From: Faecalibacterium prausnitzii
GTDB taxonomy: Bacteria > Bacillota > Clostridia > Oscillospirales > Ruminococcaceae
Direction: 5' to 3'
Assembly (NCBI GenBank): GCA_004558805.1
Contig: SFDE01000030.1
Coordinates: 1-13,436 of the forward strand
DNA length: 13,436 nt
In this document: positions 1 through 5,980 of the stretch, one piece after another
How the letters are laid out: every line of letters starts with the position of its first letter
Position numbering within the stretch: position 1 is the first letter of the stretch
Notes under the pieces: model-generated
Seen by the model: the letters and a program-made list of their open reading frames with translations, nothing else
What the model was told of the DNA's origin: nothing
The model's database searches: none
Made by a program: the position numbers and the translations under genes

Positions 1-76
1 GCGGCCGTAGCTCATCTGGTAGAGCGCCACCTTGCCAAGGTGGAGGTAGCGAGTTCGAGCCTCGTCGGCCGCTCCA
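1..76 (+). tRNA. tRNA-Gly (anticodon GCC)
   Basis: A complete cloverleaf can be folded. The acceptor arms GCGGCCG (1-7) and CGGCCGC (66-72) pair perfectly, followed by T73 and an encoded CCA (74-76). The anticodon stem CCACC/GGTGG encloses the loop TTGCCAA, giving anticodon GCC for glycine. The T arm carries GTTCGAG. It stands 28 bases ahead of tRNA-Cys and the two are probably one transcript. Any promoter lies outside the window. Confidence 0.97.
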
Positions 77-104
77 ATGGAGTGGTATTCATCACTCCCC
101 ATAT

Positions 105-179
105 GGTGACGTGGCCAAGTGGTAAGGCAAGGGTCTGCAAAACCCTCATCCACCAGTTCAAATCTGGTCGTCACCTCCA
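105..179 (+). tRNA. tRNA-Cys (anticodon GCA)
   Basis: Acceptor arms GGTGACG (105-111) and CGTCACC (169-175) pair perfectly, followed by T176 and an encoded CCA (177-179). The anticodon stem AGGGT/ACCCT encloses CTGCAAA, giving anticodon GCA for cysteine. The D arm has the usual AAGTGGTAAGGC pattern and the T arm GTTCAAAT. It is the second gene of the Gly-Cys pair and is followed immediately by a terminator. Confidence 0.97.
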
Positions 180-183
180 AAAG

Positions 184-220
184 ATTCCCGGAAACTTCGG
201 TTTCCGGGATTTTTTGTTTT
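184..220 (+). terminator. Rho-independent terminator of the tRNA-Gly/Cys transcript
   Basis: A 9-bp perfect stem CCCGGAAAC (187-195) / GTTTCCGGG (200-208) closes a UUCG tetraloop and is followed by a T-rich tract (210-220). It begins five bases after the tRNA-Cys CCA end, so it ends the tRNA transcript before recG. Confidence 0.93.
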
Positions 221-247
221 ACCGGCAGCTGCCTGCCCTCTCCGGGT

Positions 248-276
248 TTGCATCTGTGCTTTTGCCGTGCTACAAT
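248..276 (+). promoter_or_regulatory. Putative sigma-A promoter for recG
   Basis: TTGCAT (248-253) and TACAAT (271-276) are separated by exactly 17 bases and match the housekeeping sigma consensus at 4/6 and 5/6 positions. The predicted start near 283 leaves a leader of about 25 bases, holding the ribosome binding site before the ATG at 309. Called by eye. Confidence 0.6.
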
Positions 277-308
277 GGCTATACTACTACAGAAAGGGGG
301 CGGAAGCC

Positions 309-2369
309 ATGGCTGACGAAAACCGCATCACCCTGACCCCGGATACCCCGGTGCGCTACCTGAAAGGGGTGGGTCCCAAGACCGCTCAGCGGTTCGAGAA
401 GCTGGGCATCGTAACCCTCAGCGACCTTTTGTGCCACTACCCCCGGCGGTACGTGGATTTTTCCAAGCCCTATTCCATCGCCGAGGCTCCCGCCGACACC
501 GAGTGCGTGGTCCGTGCCGAGGTCTTTGCCAAGCCCGGGGGACGGATCCTGCCGGGAGGGCGGCGGATGGAGCGCATCACCGCCGGAGATGCCGTGTCCG
601 GGCTGGAGATTACCTGGTTCAACAACCCCTACGCCACCCGGAAGCTGGAAATCGGACAGGAATACTATTTTCAGGGGATAGTCACCGGGGGGATGCTGCG
701 CCGTCAGATGGTGAACCCTCAGGTGCGCACCCCCCAGCAGGTGACTGCCTCCCCCTTTGAGCCGGTGTATCCCCAGACCGAGGGGCTTTCCAGCAGCGTC
801 ATTGCCAAGTGTGTGGCGCAGCTGCTGCCCCATGCCGAACTGCTGCCGGACCCCCTGCCCCCGGAGATGCTCCGGAAATACCGGCTGCTTTCCAAGGCGG
901 AGGCAGTGCGTGCCATCCACCGCCCCGGCAGCGAGGAGGAGGCGCACGCCGCCCGGCGCCGGCTGATCTACGAGGAGCTGCTGGTGCTGCAGCTGGGCAT
1001 CGGGCGGATGAAGAACCGGGGTGCCGCCGCCACCGGCGCCCCCATGCGGCAGGCAGACCCGGAGCCCTTCTGGCAGAGCCTGCCCTTCTCCCCCACCGGC
1101 GCTCAGCGCCGTGCCGTGGACCAGATCCTGGCGGACATGGCGGGGGATACCTCCATGAACCGGCTGCTGCAGGGAGACGTGGGCAGCGGCAAGACTCTGG
1201 TTGCCGCCGCCGCCATCTGGGCGTGCATCCGTGCCGGGTATCAGGCGGCGCTGCTTGCCCCCACCGAGATCCTTGCCTCCCAGCACGCCGAGAACCTGAA
1301 CCGGCTGCTGTCCCCCTTTGGGATGCGGGTGGCGCTGCTCACCGGCGGCATGAAGGCGACGGCACGGCGCACCACCCTTGCCGCCATCCGACAGGACGAA
1401 GCGGACCTCATCGTGGGCACCCACGCCATCCTCAGTCAGGGGGTGGAGTTTGCCCGGCTGGGTCTGGCGGTCATCGACGAACAGCACCGGTTTGGGGTAC
1501 GGCAGCGGGGTATGCTGGCGGAAAAGGCGACCAATCCCCACCTGCTGGTCATGAGCGCCACTCCCATCCCCCGGACGCTGGGACTTTTGATCTACGGCGA
1601 TCTGGACATCTCCATTCTGGATGAGCTGCCCCCGGGGCGCACCCCCGTCAAGACCCGGTGCATCACCGGCAAAAAGCGCCGGGACCTGTACCATTTTCTG
1701 GATCAGGAGATCGGCAGAGGGCGGCAGGTGTATCTGGTCTGCCCCGCCATTGAGGACACCCCCGACGGCGGGCTCACCGCCGTGCGGTCCTACTACGAGG
1801 ACATTGCCAAGACCCTGCTGCCGGACCGCCGGGTGGGGCTGATGCACGGCAAGCTGAAGCCCAAAGAGAAGGCGGCCGTCATGGAGGACTTTAAGGAAGG
1901 GCGGCTGGACGCCCTGGTATCCACCACCGTCATCGAAGTGGGGGTGGACGTGCCCAACGCCAGCGTCATGGTCATCGAAAATGCCGAGCGCTACGGTCTC
2001 AGCGCCCTGCACCAGCTGCGGGGACGGGTAGGACGAGGGGCGGCGGAAAGCTGGTGCTTTCTTGTCAGCGACAACAGCAGCGAAACTGTACAAAAACGGC
2101 TGAAATTTTTGTGCAGCACCACCGACGGCTTTGCGGTGGCGCAGTACGATCTGGAGACCCGGGGACCCGGCGACTTCTTCGGAAGCCGACAGCACGGCTT
2201 GCCCACCCTGCAGATCGCCGACCTGATGAACGACACCCGGACCCTCCACGCCGCCCAGAGCGAGGCAGCAGCCCTCCTTGCCGCCGATCCCCTGCTGGAA
2301 AAGCCGGACCACGCTCTGCTGGCAAGGCAGGTGCAGCAGATGTTCGACGCCGCCGGGGCGATGAATTAA
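309..2369 (+). CDS. recG: ATP-dependent DNA helicase RecG
   Basis: RecG is a superfamily 2 translocase that remodels stalled replication forks and branch-migrates Holliday junctions in the cytoplasm. The 686-residue product has the family's usual length. An N-terminal OB-fold 'wedge' region lies at about residues 60-150. The helicase core has Walker A GDVGSGKT (289-296), TGGMK, VGTHA, the RecG-type motif II DEQHRFG (390-396) in place of a plain DEAH box, SATPIPRTL (motif III), TTVIEVGVDVPNA (motif V), and QLRGRVGRG (motif VI, 569-577). The start at 309 is chosen because AAAGGGGGC sits about 8 bases upstream. A 14-codon extension to 267 is possible but would cover that ribosome binding site. 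All core motifs are intact and there is no sign of decay. Confidence 0.97.
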   Translation: MADENRITLTPDTPVRYLKGVGPKTAQRFEKLGIVTLSDLLCHYPRRYVDFSKPYSIAEAPADTECVVRAEVFAKPGGRILPGGRRMERITAGDAVSGLEITWFNNPYATRKLEIGQEYYFQGIVTGGMLRRQMVNPQVRTPQQVTASPFEPVYPQTEGLSSSVIAKCVAQLLPHAELLPDPLPPEMLRKYRLLSKAEAVRAIHRPGSEEEAHAARRRLIYEELLVLQLGIGRMKNRGAAATGAPMRQADPEPFWQSLPFSPTGAQRRAVDQILADMAGDTSMNRLLQGDVGSGKTLVAAAAIWACIRAGYQAALLAPTEILASQHAENLNRLLSPFGMRVALLTGGMKATARRTTLAAIRQDEADLIVGTHAILSQGVEFARLGLAVIDEQHRFGVRQRGMLAEKATNPHLLVMSATPIPRTLGLLIYGDLDISILDELPPGRTPVKTRCITGKKRRDLYHFLDQEIGRGRQVYLVCPAIEDTPDGGLTAVRSYYEDIAKTLLPDRRVGLMHGKLKPKEKAAVMEDFKEGRLDALVSTTVIEVGVDVPNASVMVIENAERYGLSALHQLRGRVGRGAAESWCFLVSDNSSETVQKRLKFLCSTTDGFAVAQYDLETRGPGDFFGSRQHGLPTLQIADLMNDTRTLHAAQSEAAALLAADPLLEKPDHALLARQVQQMFDAAGAMN

Positions 2370-2376
2370 AACAAAA

Positions 2377-2442
2377 AGCATCCGCAGCAGTCTCCAGGCA
2401 GTAATATATACCCGGAAATATCCGCTGCGGATGCTCTTTTTT
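2377..2442. terminator. Bidirectional terminator between recG and the convergent metallophosphoesterase gene
   Basis: The 12-bp arms AGCATCCGCAGC (2377-2388) and GCTGCGGATGCT (2424-2435) are exact inverse complements around a 35-base AT-rich loop. A T run (2437-2442) follows on the plus strand and an A run (2373-2377) precedes, giving a T tract in the minus-strand transcript. It can therefore end recG rightwards and the metallophosphoesterase gene leftwards. The loop is longer than usual. Confidence 0.75.
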
Positions 2443-2458
2443 CAGGGCGTACGCCCTG
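2443..2458. repeat. 16-bp perfect palindrome in the recG 3' intergenic region
   Basis: CAGGGCGTACGCCCTG equals its own reverse complement over all 16 bases. It lies directly after the recG terminator and 10 bases beyond the stop codon of the leftward gene. In the leftward transcript it could form a hairpin ahead of the terminator. A palindrome with no loop could also bind a dimeric protein; nothing here decides between these. Confidence 0.6.
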
Positions 2459-2467
2459 TATGTATTC

Positions 2468-3160
2468 TCAGCCCTTTGCCCGTTTGGCGTGCCGGTCTCC
2501 CATGCAGATCACATCGCAGAAAACGCACCGGCTCTTGGTGGACAGCTGCACATCCCTGTGGTAGCAGCCGAAGAACCACTTTTCGTAGGTAAGCTTCAGC
2601 AGGATCCTGTCCAGAAAGCTGTGGAGTTGGTTGGTCTCCCCGCTGGCAAGGACGGTAAAATCCAGAAATCTGCTTGGGGCGTCGTGGGTCAGCACATAAT
2701 CCACCTTGTAACCGCAGTCCTCCAGATTCTTTTCGCAGAAGGCGTACTCCTCATCGGAGGGCATCTCTTCCTTCCACCAGTTCACCCCCGGCTCCCGCTC
2801 TTCTTTGTCCGGGCTTTCTGCCCCGCCGAAGCACAGGTACTTTTTGCCCTCCAGCTCCAGAATGCTGCCCCGGCACACATGGTACAGGTTGCCGCCAAGG
2901 CTCTGGACCTTGCCGCCGAACTGTTCGGTCTCCGGGTACTGTGCCAGCATCTGGTAGTTTTCGTGGCTGCCGTCCAGAAACAGCAGGGTGTAGGGGCGTT
3001 TGCGCAGCCAGTCCAGCCGCTTCTGTTCCTCCTTGCTGCCGTCCCACACAAAACCGAAATCTCCCAGCACCACCACCGTGTCCCGCTTGCCCAGCCAGCG
3101 CAGCCTGCCGTGCCGGAACCGGTCCAGTTCGCCGTGGGTGTCCCCTGTCAGATATACCAT
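2468..3160 (-). CDS. Calcineurin-like metallophosphoesterase with altered metal-site residues
   Basis: This 230-residue protein resembles a small cytoplasmic metallophosphoesterase common in Firmicutes, likely a phosphodiesterase or phosphatase of unknown substrate. Visible motifs are GDTHG (D7, H9), GDFG (D34), THD (H159), and two positions that differ from the family: GSHEN (64-68) where GNHEN is usual, and GCYH (198-201) where GHxH is usual. So one Asn is Ser65 and one His is Cys199, both normally at the dinuclear metal centre. The remaining ligands are present. The start at 3160 is chosen because GGAAAGGA lies just upstream and the protein then begins at the motif strand, as in the family; a 19-codon extension to 3217 has no family support. 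It converges on recG and diverges from the carboxypeptidase homologue. Activity is uncertain. Confidence 0.85.
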   Translation of the reverse strand: MVYLTGDTHGELDRFRHGRLRWLGKRDTVVVLGDFGFVWDGSKEEQKRLDWLRKRPYTLLFLDGSHENYQMLAQYPETEQFGGKVQSLGGNLYHVCRGSILELEGKKYLCFGGAESPDKEEREPGVNWWKEEMPSDEEYAFCEKNLEDCGYKVDYVLTHDAPSRFLDFTVLASGETNQLHSFLDRILLKLTYEKWFFGCYHRDVQLSTKSRCVFCDVICMGDRHAKRAKG

Positions 3161-3210
3161 TCCTGTCCTTTCCGCCGACCGCAAAAGCCCGGATAAAACC
3201 TCCAAAGCCC

Positions 3211-3239
3211 TTGTCACATTCCGGCAAACCTGTTATTAT
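3211..3239 (+). promoter_or_regulatory. Putative promoter for the carboxypeptidase homologue
   Basis: TTGTCA (3211-3216) and TATTAT (3234-3239) are separated by exactly 17 bases, each 5/6 to consensus. The transcript would start near 3246 and carry a leader of about 90 bases before the ATG at 3337. The -10 box shares bases with a minus-strand -10 element. Confidence 0.7.
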
Positions 3240-3263
3240 AAAGTATGCAGCATCTGCTGTCCT
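3235..3263 (-). promoter_or_regulatory. Putative divergent promoter for the metallophosphoesterase gene
   Basis: On the minus strand AGGACA (plus positions 3258-3263) and a perfect TATAAT (3235-3240) are separated by 17 bases. The leader to the ATG at 3160 would be about 70 bases. The -10 box overlaps by five bases the rightward -10 box, so the two promoters probably cannot be occupied together. The -35 matches only 4/6. Confidence 0.5.
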
Positions 3264-3336
3264 CTGTTTTAACGGTGCTCCCCCTGCCGGGGTGCATCTT
3301 CTGTATATTTTATCGCTTTTTAAAGGAATTGTCCAC

Positions 3337-4677
3337 ATGAAACGTATTTTTGCACTGATCCTGTCTTTTGCGCTGGTGCTCAGCTGCCTGCTGCTGCCCG
3401 CCGGGGCAATGTTCGACCCCAGCCCCGTGTATCAGGTGCAGGCGGCAAGCGCCTACATCGTCAACACCGACACCAATATCATCGTCTACGACAAGGACAG
3501 CACCCGGCAGGTGTCTGCCGGCGGGCTTACCAAGTATATGACCATTGCGCTGGTGCTCACCAACTACGCCGACCAGCTGGACAGCACCTTCCAGATGCCC
3601 TTTGCCATCTCGGACTACGTGTACAACACCAACAACGCCGATATGCGTTCCAACGAGACTTTTACCTACCGGGAGGCACTGTACGCCATGGTGACCCGCA
3701 ACGCCAACGAGGCGGCGATGGGTCTTGCCTACACCCTCTCCGGGGGGGATCTGGACGGCTGGGTGAGCCAGATGAACGCCCTTTCCCAGCGCATCGGCAC
3801 CACCGGCAGCAAGTGGACCGACGCCTGCGGCATCGACAGCGGCAACGTGACCTGCGCCGTGGATATGTACCTGATCCTGCGGTACCTCATGAGTTTTGAC
3901 GCCTTTGTGGAGATGTCCGGTGCGCCCGCCTTTACCATGCCCGCCAAAGAAAAGCACTCCGCCCCCTCCATCCTGGTCAGCCAGAACGTTGCCCTCAGCA
4001 AGGCAAGCGGCGGCAAATACTACCGCAGCGCCATGCAGGGCGGCATGTGCAACGTCACCGGCTACAAAAAGGACAGCGGCACCCAGAGCTACGTTTCCTG
4101 GGCAAACAAAAACGGCTCCACCTATATCTTCTGCGTCATGGACAGCCCCGACAGCTGCGACACTCTGGGCTACGCCAACCGCCGCCCCGCCCTGTACGAG
4201 ACGGTGCAGCTGATGGACTGGGTCTTTGACAGCTTTTCCATTCAGGCGGCGCTGGACACCGACCTTGCTCTGGCAGAGATCCCGGTAAAGTACTCCACCG
4301 ACACCGATACCCTGCAGCTGTACCCCGCCGACAGCATGATGACCCTGCTGCCCTCCACCGGAGACGGCACCGTCACCCAGAAATACTTCCACCTGCCGGA
4401 CTACGTCTGCGCCCCCATCCAGCAGGGAGATGTGGTGGGCACCGTAGAGCTGAAGCTGGCAGGCGAGACCATCGGCGTGGTGGACCTCATCGCCGGGCAG
4501 GACGTGAGCCAGAACCCCCTGCTGTTCACCCTTGCAAAGATCAAAGATTTCCTCACCAGCCTCTACCTGAAGGTGGTGCTGCTGCTCAGCGCCCTTGCCG
4601 CCGCCATCTACTGGCTGTGGCTGCTGCTGAACCGCTGGAACCACCGCAAGCCCTCCCGCCGCATCCGCCGTCACTGA
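3337..4677 (+). CDS. Secreted D-alanyl-D-alanine carboxypeptidase homologue, probably catalytically inactive
   Basis: The 446-residue protein has a signal peptide (hydrophobic core about residues 4-24), a peptidase S11 (PBP5/DacF-like) domain, and a C-terminal membrane segment (about 411-432) ending in an Arg-rich tail. Known family members trim the terminal D-Ala from peptidoglycan stem peptides outside the membrane. The fold signature is clear: AYIVNTDTNIIVYDKDSTRQ, then GLTKYMTIALVL, EALYAMVTRNANEAAM and a DACGID segment. The three active-site motifs are all changed: Ser of SxxK is Gly63 (GLTK, 63-66), Ser of SxN is Asn122 (NAN, 122-124), and Lys of KTG is Val240 (VTG, 240-242). The rest reads as an intact, well-kept protein. 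AAAGGA (3322-3327) is the ribosome binding site. It may bind peptidoglycan or regulate an active paralogue; that role is inference. Confidence 0.85.
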   Translation: MKRIFALILSFALVLSCLLLPAGAMFDPSPVYQVQAASAYIVNTDTNIIVYDKDSTRQVSAGGLTKYMTIALVLTNYADQLDSTFQMPFAISDYVYNTNNADMRSNETFTYREALYAMVTRNANEAAMGLAYTLSGGDLDGWVSQMNALSQRIGTTGSKWTDACGIDSGNVTCAVDMYLILRYLMSFDAFVEMSGAPAFTMPAKEKHSAPSILVSQNVALSKASGGKYYRSAMQGGMCNVTGYKKDSGTQSYVSWANKNGSTYIFCVMDSPDSCDTLGYANRRPALYETVQLMDWVFDSFSIQAALDTDLALAEIPVKYSTDTDTLQLYPADSMMTLLPSTGDGTVTQKYFHLPDYVCAPIQQGDVVGTVELKLAGETIGVVDLIAGQDVSQNPLLFTLAKIKDFLTSLYLKVVLLLSALAAAIYWLWLLLNRWNHRKPSRRIRRH

Positions 4678-4698
4678 CAGACGGACCCCATAAAGCGC

Positions 4699-4735
4699 AA
4701 AAACGCCCCGGACAGTGCTGTCCGGGGCGTTTTGG
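4699..4735. terminator. Shared bidirectional terminator between the carboxypeptidase homologue and tRNA-Gln
   Basis: AACGCCCCGGACAG (4702-4715) and CTGTCCGGGGCGTT (4718-4731) form a near-uninterrupted GC-rich stem, flanked by an A run on the left and a T run on the right. It works as a U-tract terminator in both directions: for the rightward gene ending at 4677 and for the leftward tRNA-Gln, whose CCA end at 4733 touches it. Confidence 0.92.
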
Positions 4736-4806
4736 TTGCGCCAGCGTGAGTCGAACACGCGATGGGGGAGTCAAAGTCCCCTGCCTTACCGCTTGGCGAT
4801 GGCGCA
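4733..4806 (-). tRNA. tRNA-Gln (anticodon TTG)
   Basis: On the minus strand the acceptor arms TGCGCCA and TGGCGCA pair perfectly, followed by A and an encoded CCA (plus positions 4733-4735). The anticodon stem GGGGA/TCCCC encloses CTTTGAC, so the anticodon is TTG for glutamine. The D arm ATCGCCAAGCGGTAAGGC and T arm GTTCGACT are typical. The gene is solitary, with its own promoter and terminator. Confidence 0.96.
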
Positions 4807-4817
4807 TCATGGCTGAT

Positions 4818-4846
4818 ATTATACCATAGTTTCCCTGTTTTCACAA
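4818..4846 (-). promoter_or_regulatory. Promoter of tRNA-Gln
   Basis: On the minus strand TTGTGA (plus 4841-4846) and a perfect TATAAT (4818-4823) are separated by 17 bases. The start is predicted near 4811, about five bases before the mature tRNA 5' end at 4806. This is close to the housekeeping sigma consensus. Confidence 0.85.
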
Positions 4847-5044
4847 GAGGTTGCCGCTGTTTTTCCTTACGGGGAAATGGCGGCGGCAGAGAGGGAACTT
4901 TTGGCTTTTTTGTGCCGAAAACATTGCTTTTTTGCCGAGATTGTGGTACGCTGATTGCATTATGAATAAAGGGCAGCACAGTGCGCTTTTCTGCCGCTGT
5001 AATGGGAGACCGGCTGCACCATCATCCGGAAAGTGAGGGATTCC

Positions 5045-5497
5045 ATGAACAAGATCTCCAGAATACTCACCCTGTGCCTTGTGACCCTTGCTCTGATGTG
5101 CTTTGCAGTGCCTGCGGCATTTGCAGAGGGCGAGAGCAAGTCCCATGCCGTCGGCATGGACTTTGCGGGAGGTGTGGGCTCCACCATGGTGATCTACACC
5201 AACGAAAGCGGCAAGCTTCCTTCCATGCCCGAGTCCCCCTCCATGGAGGGCTACACCTTTGACGGCTGGTACACCGAGCCCATCGGCGGCACCAAGGTGA
5301 CCATCGCCACCGTGTTCAAAGAGGACTCCACCATCTACGCCCACTGGGTGGTAAACTCCGATTCCGTCCAAGCCCCGCCTGCCGCTGCTGTCCAGCCCGA
5401 CGCCCACCCTGCCCTGCAGTTCCTGCAGCAGCACCGGGGCACCCTGCTGGTGGCAGGCATCCTGCTTACCACATTTGCCGCAGCGGCGGCAATGTGA
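5045..5497 (+). CDS. Small secreted protein with one Listeria-Bacteroides (Flg_new) repeat and a C-terminal membrane segment
   Basis: The 150-residue protein starts with a signal peptide (hydrophobic 7-24, likely cut after AFA at 28). It then holds one Flg_new/InlB B-repeat-like unit at about 62-102, seen as EGYTFDGWYTEPIGGTKV followed by STIYAHWV. A Pro/Ala-rich linker (108-125) leads to a C-terminal hydrophobic stretch (about 133-150) that ends the protein with no sorting motif or basic tail. It is probably exported and held in the membrane facing outward. Flg_new repeats are usually part of large adhesins; a single unit in so small a protein is unusual. The start at 5045 follows GTGAGGG at good spacing; four in-frame upstream codons would remove that site. 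The double-glycine peptide gene starts 40 bases downstream, probably in the same transcript. Function unknown. Confidence 0.8.
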   Translation: MNKISRILTLCLVTLALMCFAVPAAFAEGESKSHAVGMDFAGGVGSTMVIYTNESGKLPSMPESPSMEGYTFDGWYTEPIGGTKVTIATVFKEDSTIYAHWVVNSDSVQAPPAAAVQPDAHPALQFLQQHRGTLLVAGILLTTFAAAAAM

Positions 5498-5537
5498 CGC
5501 CACACATCGATCATTTATTATAGAAAGGGATACGATT

Positions 5538-5774
5538 ATGAACACTGCCATGAAACTGCCTTCCGCCTACGCCGAGATCACCGCTGAGGAGATGACCTAT
5601 CTGGAGGGCGGCGCCGCTGCTTCCAGCGATGCCTACAACGCTTTCCTGAACGTGGGCAAGGCATTCAATTACCTCGCCCGGATCTTCTCCGGTGCCAGCT
5701 CCATCATCAACAACGTCAACGTCATCTACCAGTCTGTGGTGGCGCTGAACGACCTGCTGTCCAAGATGTTCTGA
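5538..5774 (+). CDS. Double-glycine leader peptide precursor (bacteriocin-like or signalling peptide)
   Basis: This 78-residue product begins with a 25-residue leader ending in EITAEEMTYLEGG. That matches the double-glycine leader type cut by C39 peptidase ABC exporters: acidic, with hydrophobic residues at fixed spacing before GG. The predicted mature peptide of 53 residues starts AAASSDAYNAF, is Ala/Ser/Asn-rich, has no cysteine, and has an amphipathic character with hydrophobic stretches around YLARIF and VNVIYQSVVAL. This fits an unmodified class II bacteriocin or a secreted peptide signal. GAAAGGGA (5523-5530) is a strong ribosome binding site 7 bases before the ATG. It follows the Flg_new protein gene and ends in a good terminator. 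No C39 exporter, immunity gene or modification enzyme is visible in the window, so export would rely on genes elsewhere. Confidence 0.75.
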   Translation: MNTAMKLPSAYAEITAEEMTYLEGGAAASSDAYNAFLNVGKAFNYLARIFSGASSIINNVNVIYQSVVALNDLLSKMF

Positions 5775-5802
5775 GGCTGAAATCCCGTCCTATTGTCCTT
5801 TG

Positions 5803-5834
5803 CCTGCGGTCTGTTTTGAGACCGCAGGTTTTTT
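5803..5834 (+). terminator. Terminator after the double-glycine peptide gene
   Basis: A perfect 10-bp stem CCTGCGGTCT (5803-5812) / AGACCGCAGG (5819-5828) closes a 6-base loop and is followed by six T (5829-5834). It lies 28 bases after the stop codon and separates the small-peptide pair from the pilus operon. Confidence 0.95.
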
Positions 5835-5887
5835 GTTGCGCAAAAGTTGCATTTTTCCTGTTTTACGGTGCTTTTCCCCTGTATTTG

Positions 5888-5916
5888 TTGCGCTGTTGTA
5901 CTTTTTATGCTATCAT
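5888..5916 (+). promoter_or_regulatory. Putative promoter of the pilus operon
   Basis: TTGCGC (5888-5893) and TATCAT (5911-5916) are separated by exactly 17 bases. The start near 5923 gives a leader of about 60 bases to the first gene. It is the only good promoter-like sequence seen between the upstream terminator and the pilin gene. Confidence 0.6.
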
Positions 5917-5980
5917 AGGGACTGTACCAATTGTGCAACAAAACCCCGGAGCGGGCAGTGTTTACGGGAGAGTGAGAGCT

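Noticed and set aside
40..336. Short open frames across the tRNA-Gly/tRNA-Cys region
   Set aside because: They cross two tRNA genes and a terminator and lack ribosome binding sites.
279..2381. A 700-codon open frame on the minus strand opposite recG
   Set aside because: It is an antisense shadow produced by high GC codon bias. The translation is low-complexity (Gly/His/Gln-rich) with no domain, while the plus strand has every RecG motif.
2674..3336. An upstream in-frame extension of the carboxypeptidase homologue
   Set aside because: It overlaps the metallophosphoesterase gene on the other strand and the promoter. The ATG at 3337 begins a clean signal peptide with a ribosome binding site.
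3310..4758. A 482-codon minus-strand frame opposite the carboxypeptidase homologue
   Set aside because: Val/Gly/His-rich shadow that also runs through the terminator and tRNA-Gln. The opposite strand has a signal peptide and S11 family signatures.
4924..4969. A promoter for the Flg_new protein gene in 4924-4969
   Set aside because: Candidates such as TTGCTT-17-TACGCT and TTGCCG-17-TTGCAT are too weak to call, although a promoter is expected in this gap.
5493..5521. A separate promoter for the double-glycine peptide using TATTAT at 5516-5521
   Set aside because: No -35 match exists at 16-18 bases, and the predicted start would fall in or next to the ribosome binding site. Co-transcription with the upstream gene is simpler.
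5816..5980. An upstream TTG extension of the coiled-coil protein
   Set aside because: It starts inside the preceding terminator and crosses the operon promoter. The GTG at 5981 has a better site and begins the soluble conserved-looking region.
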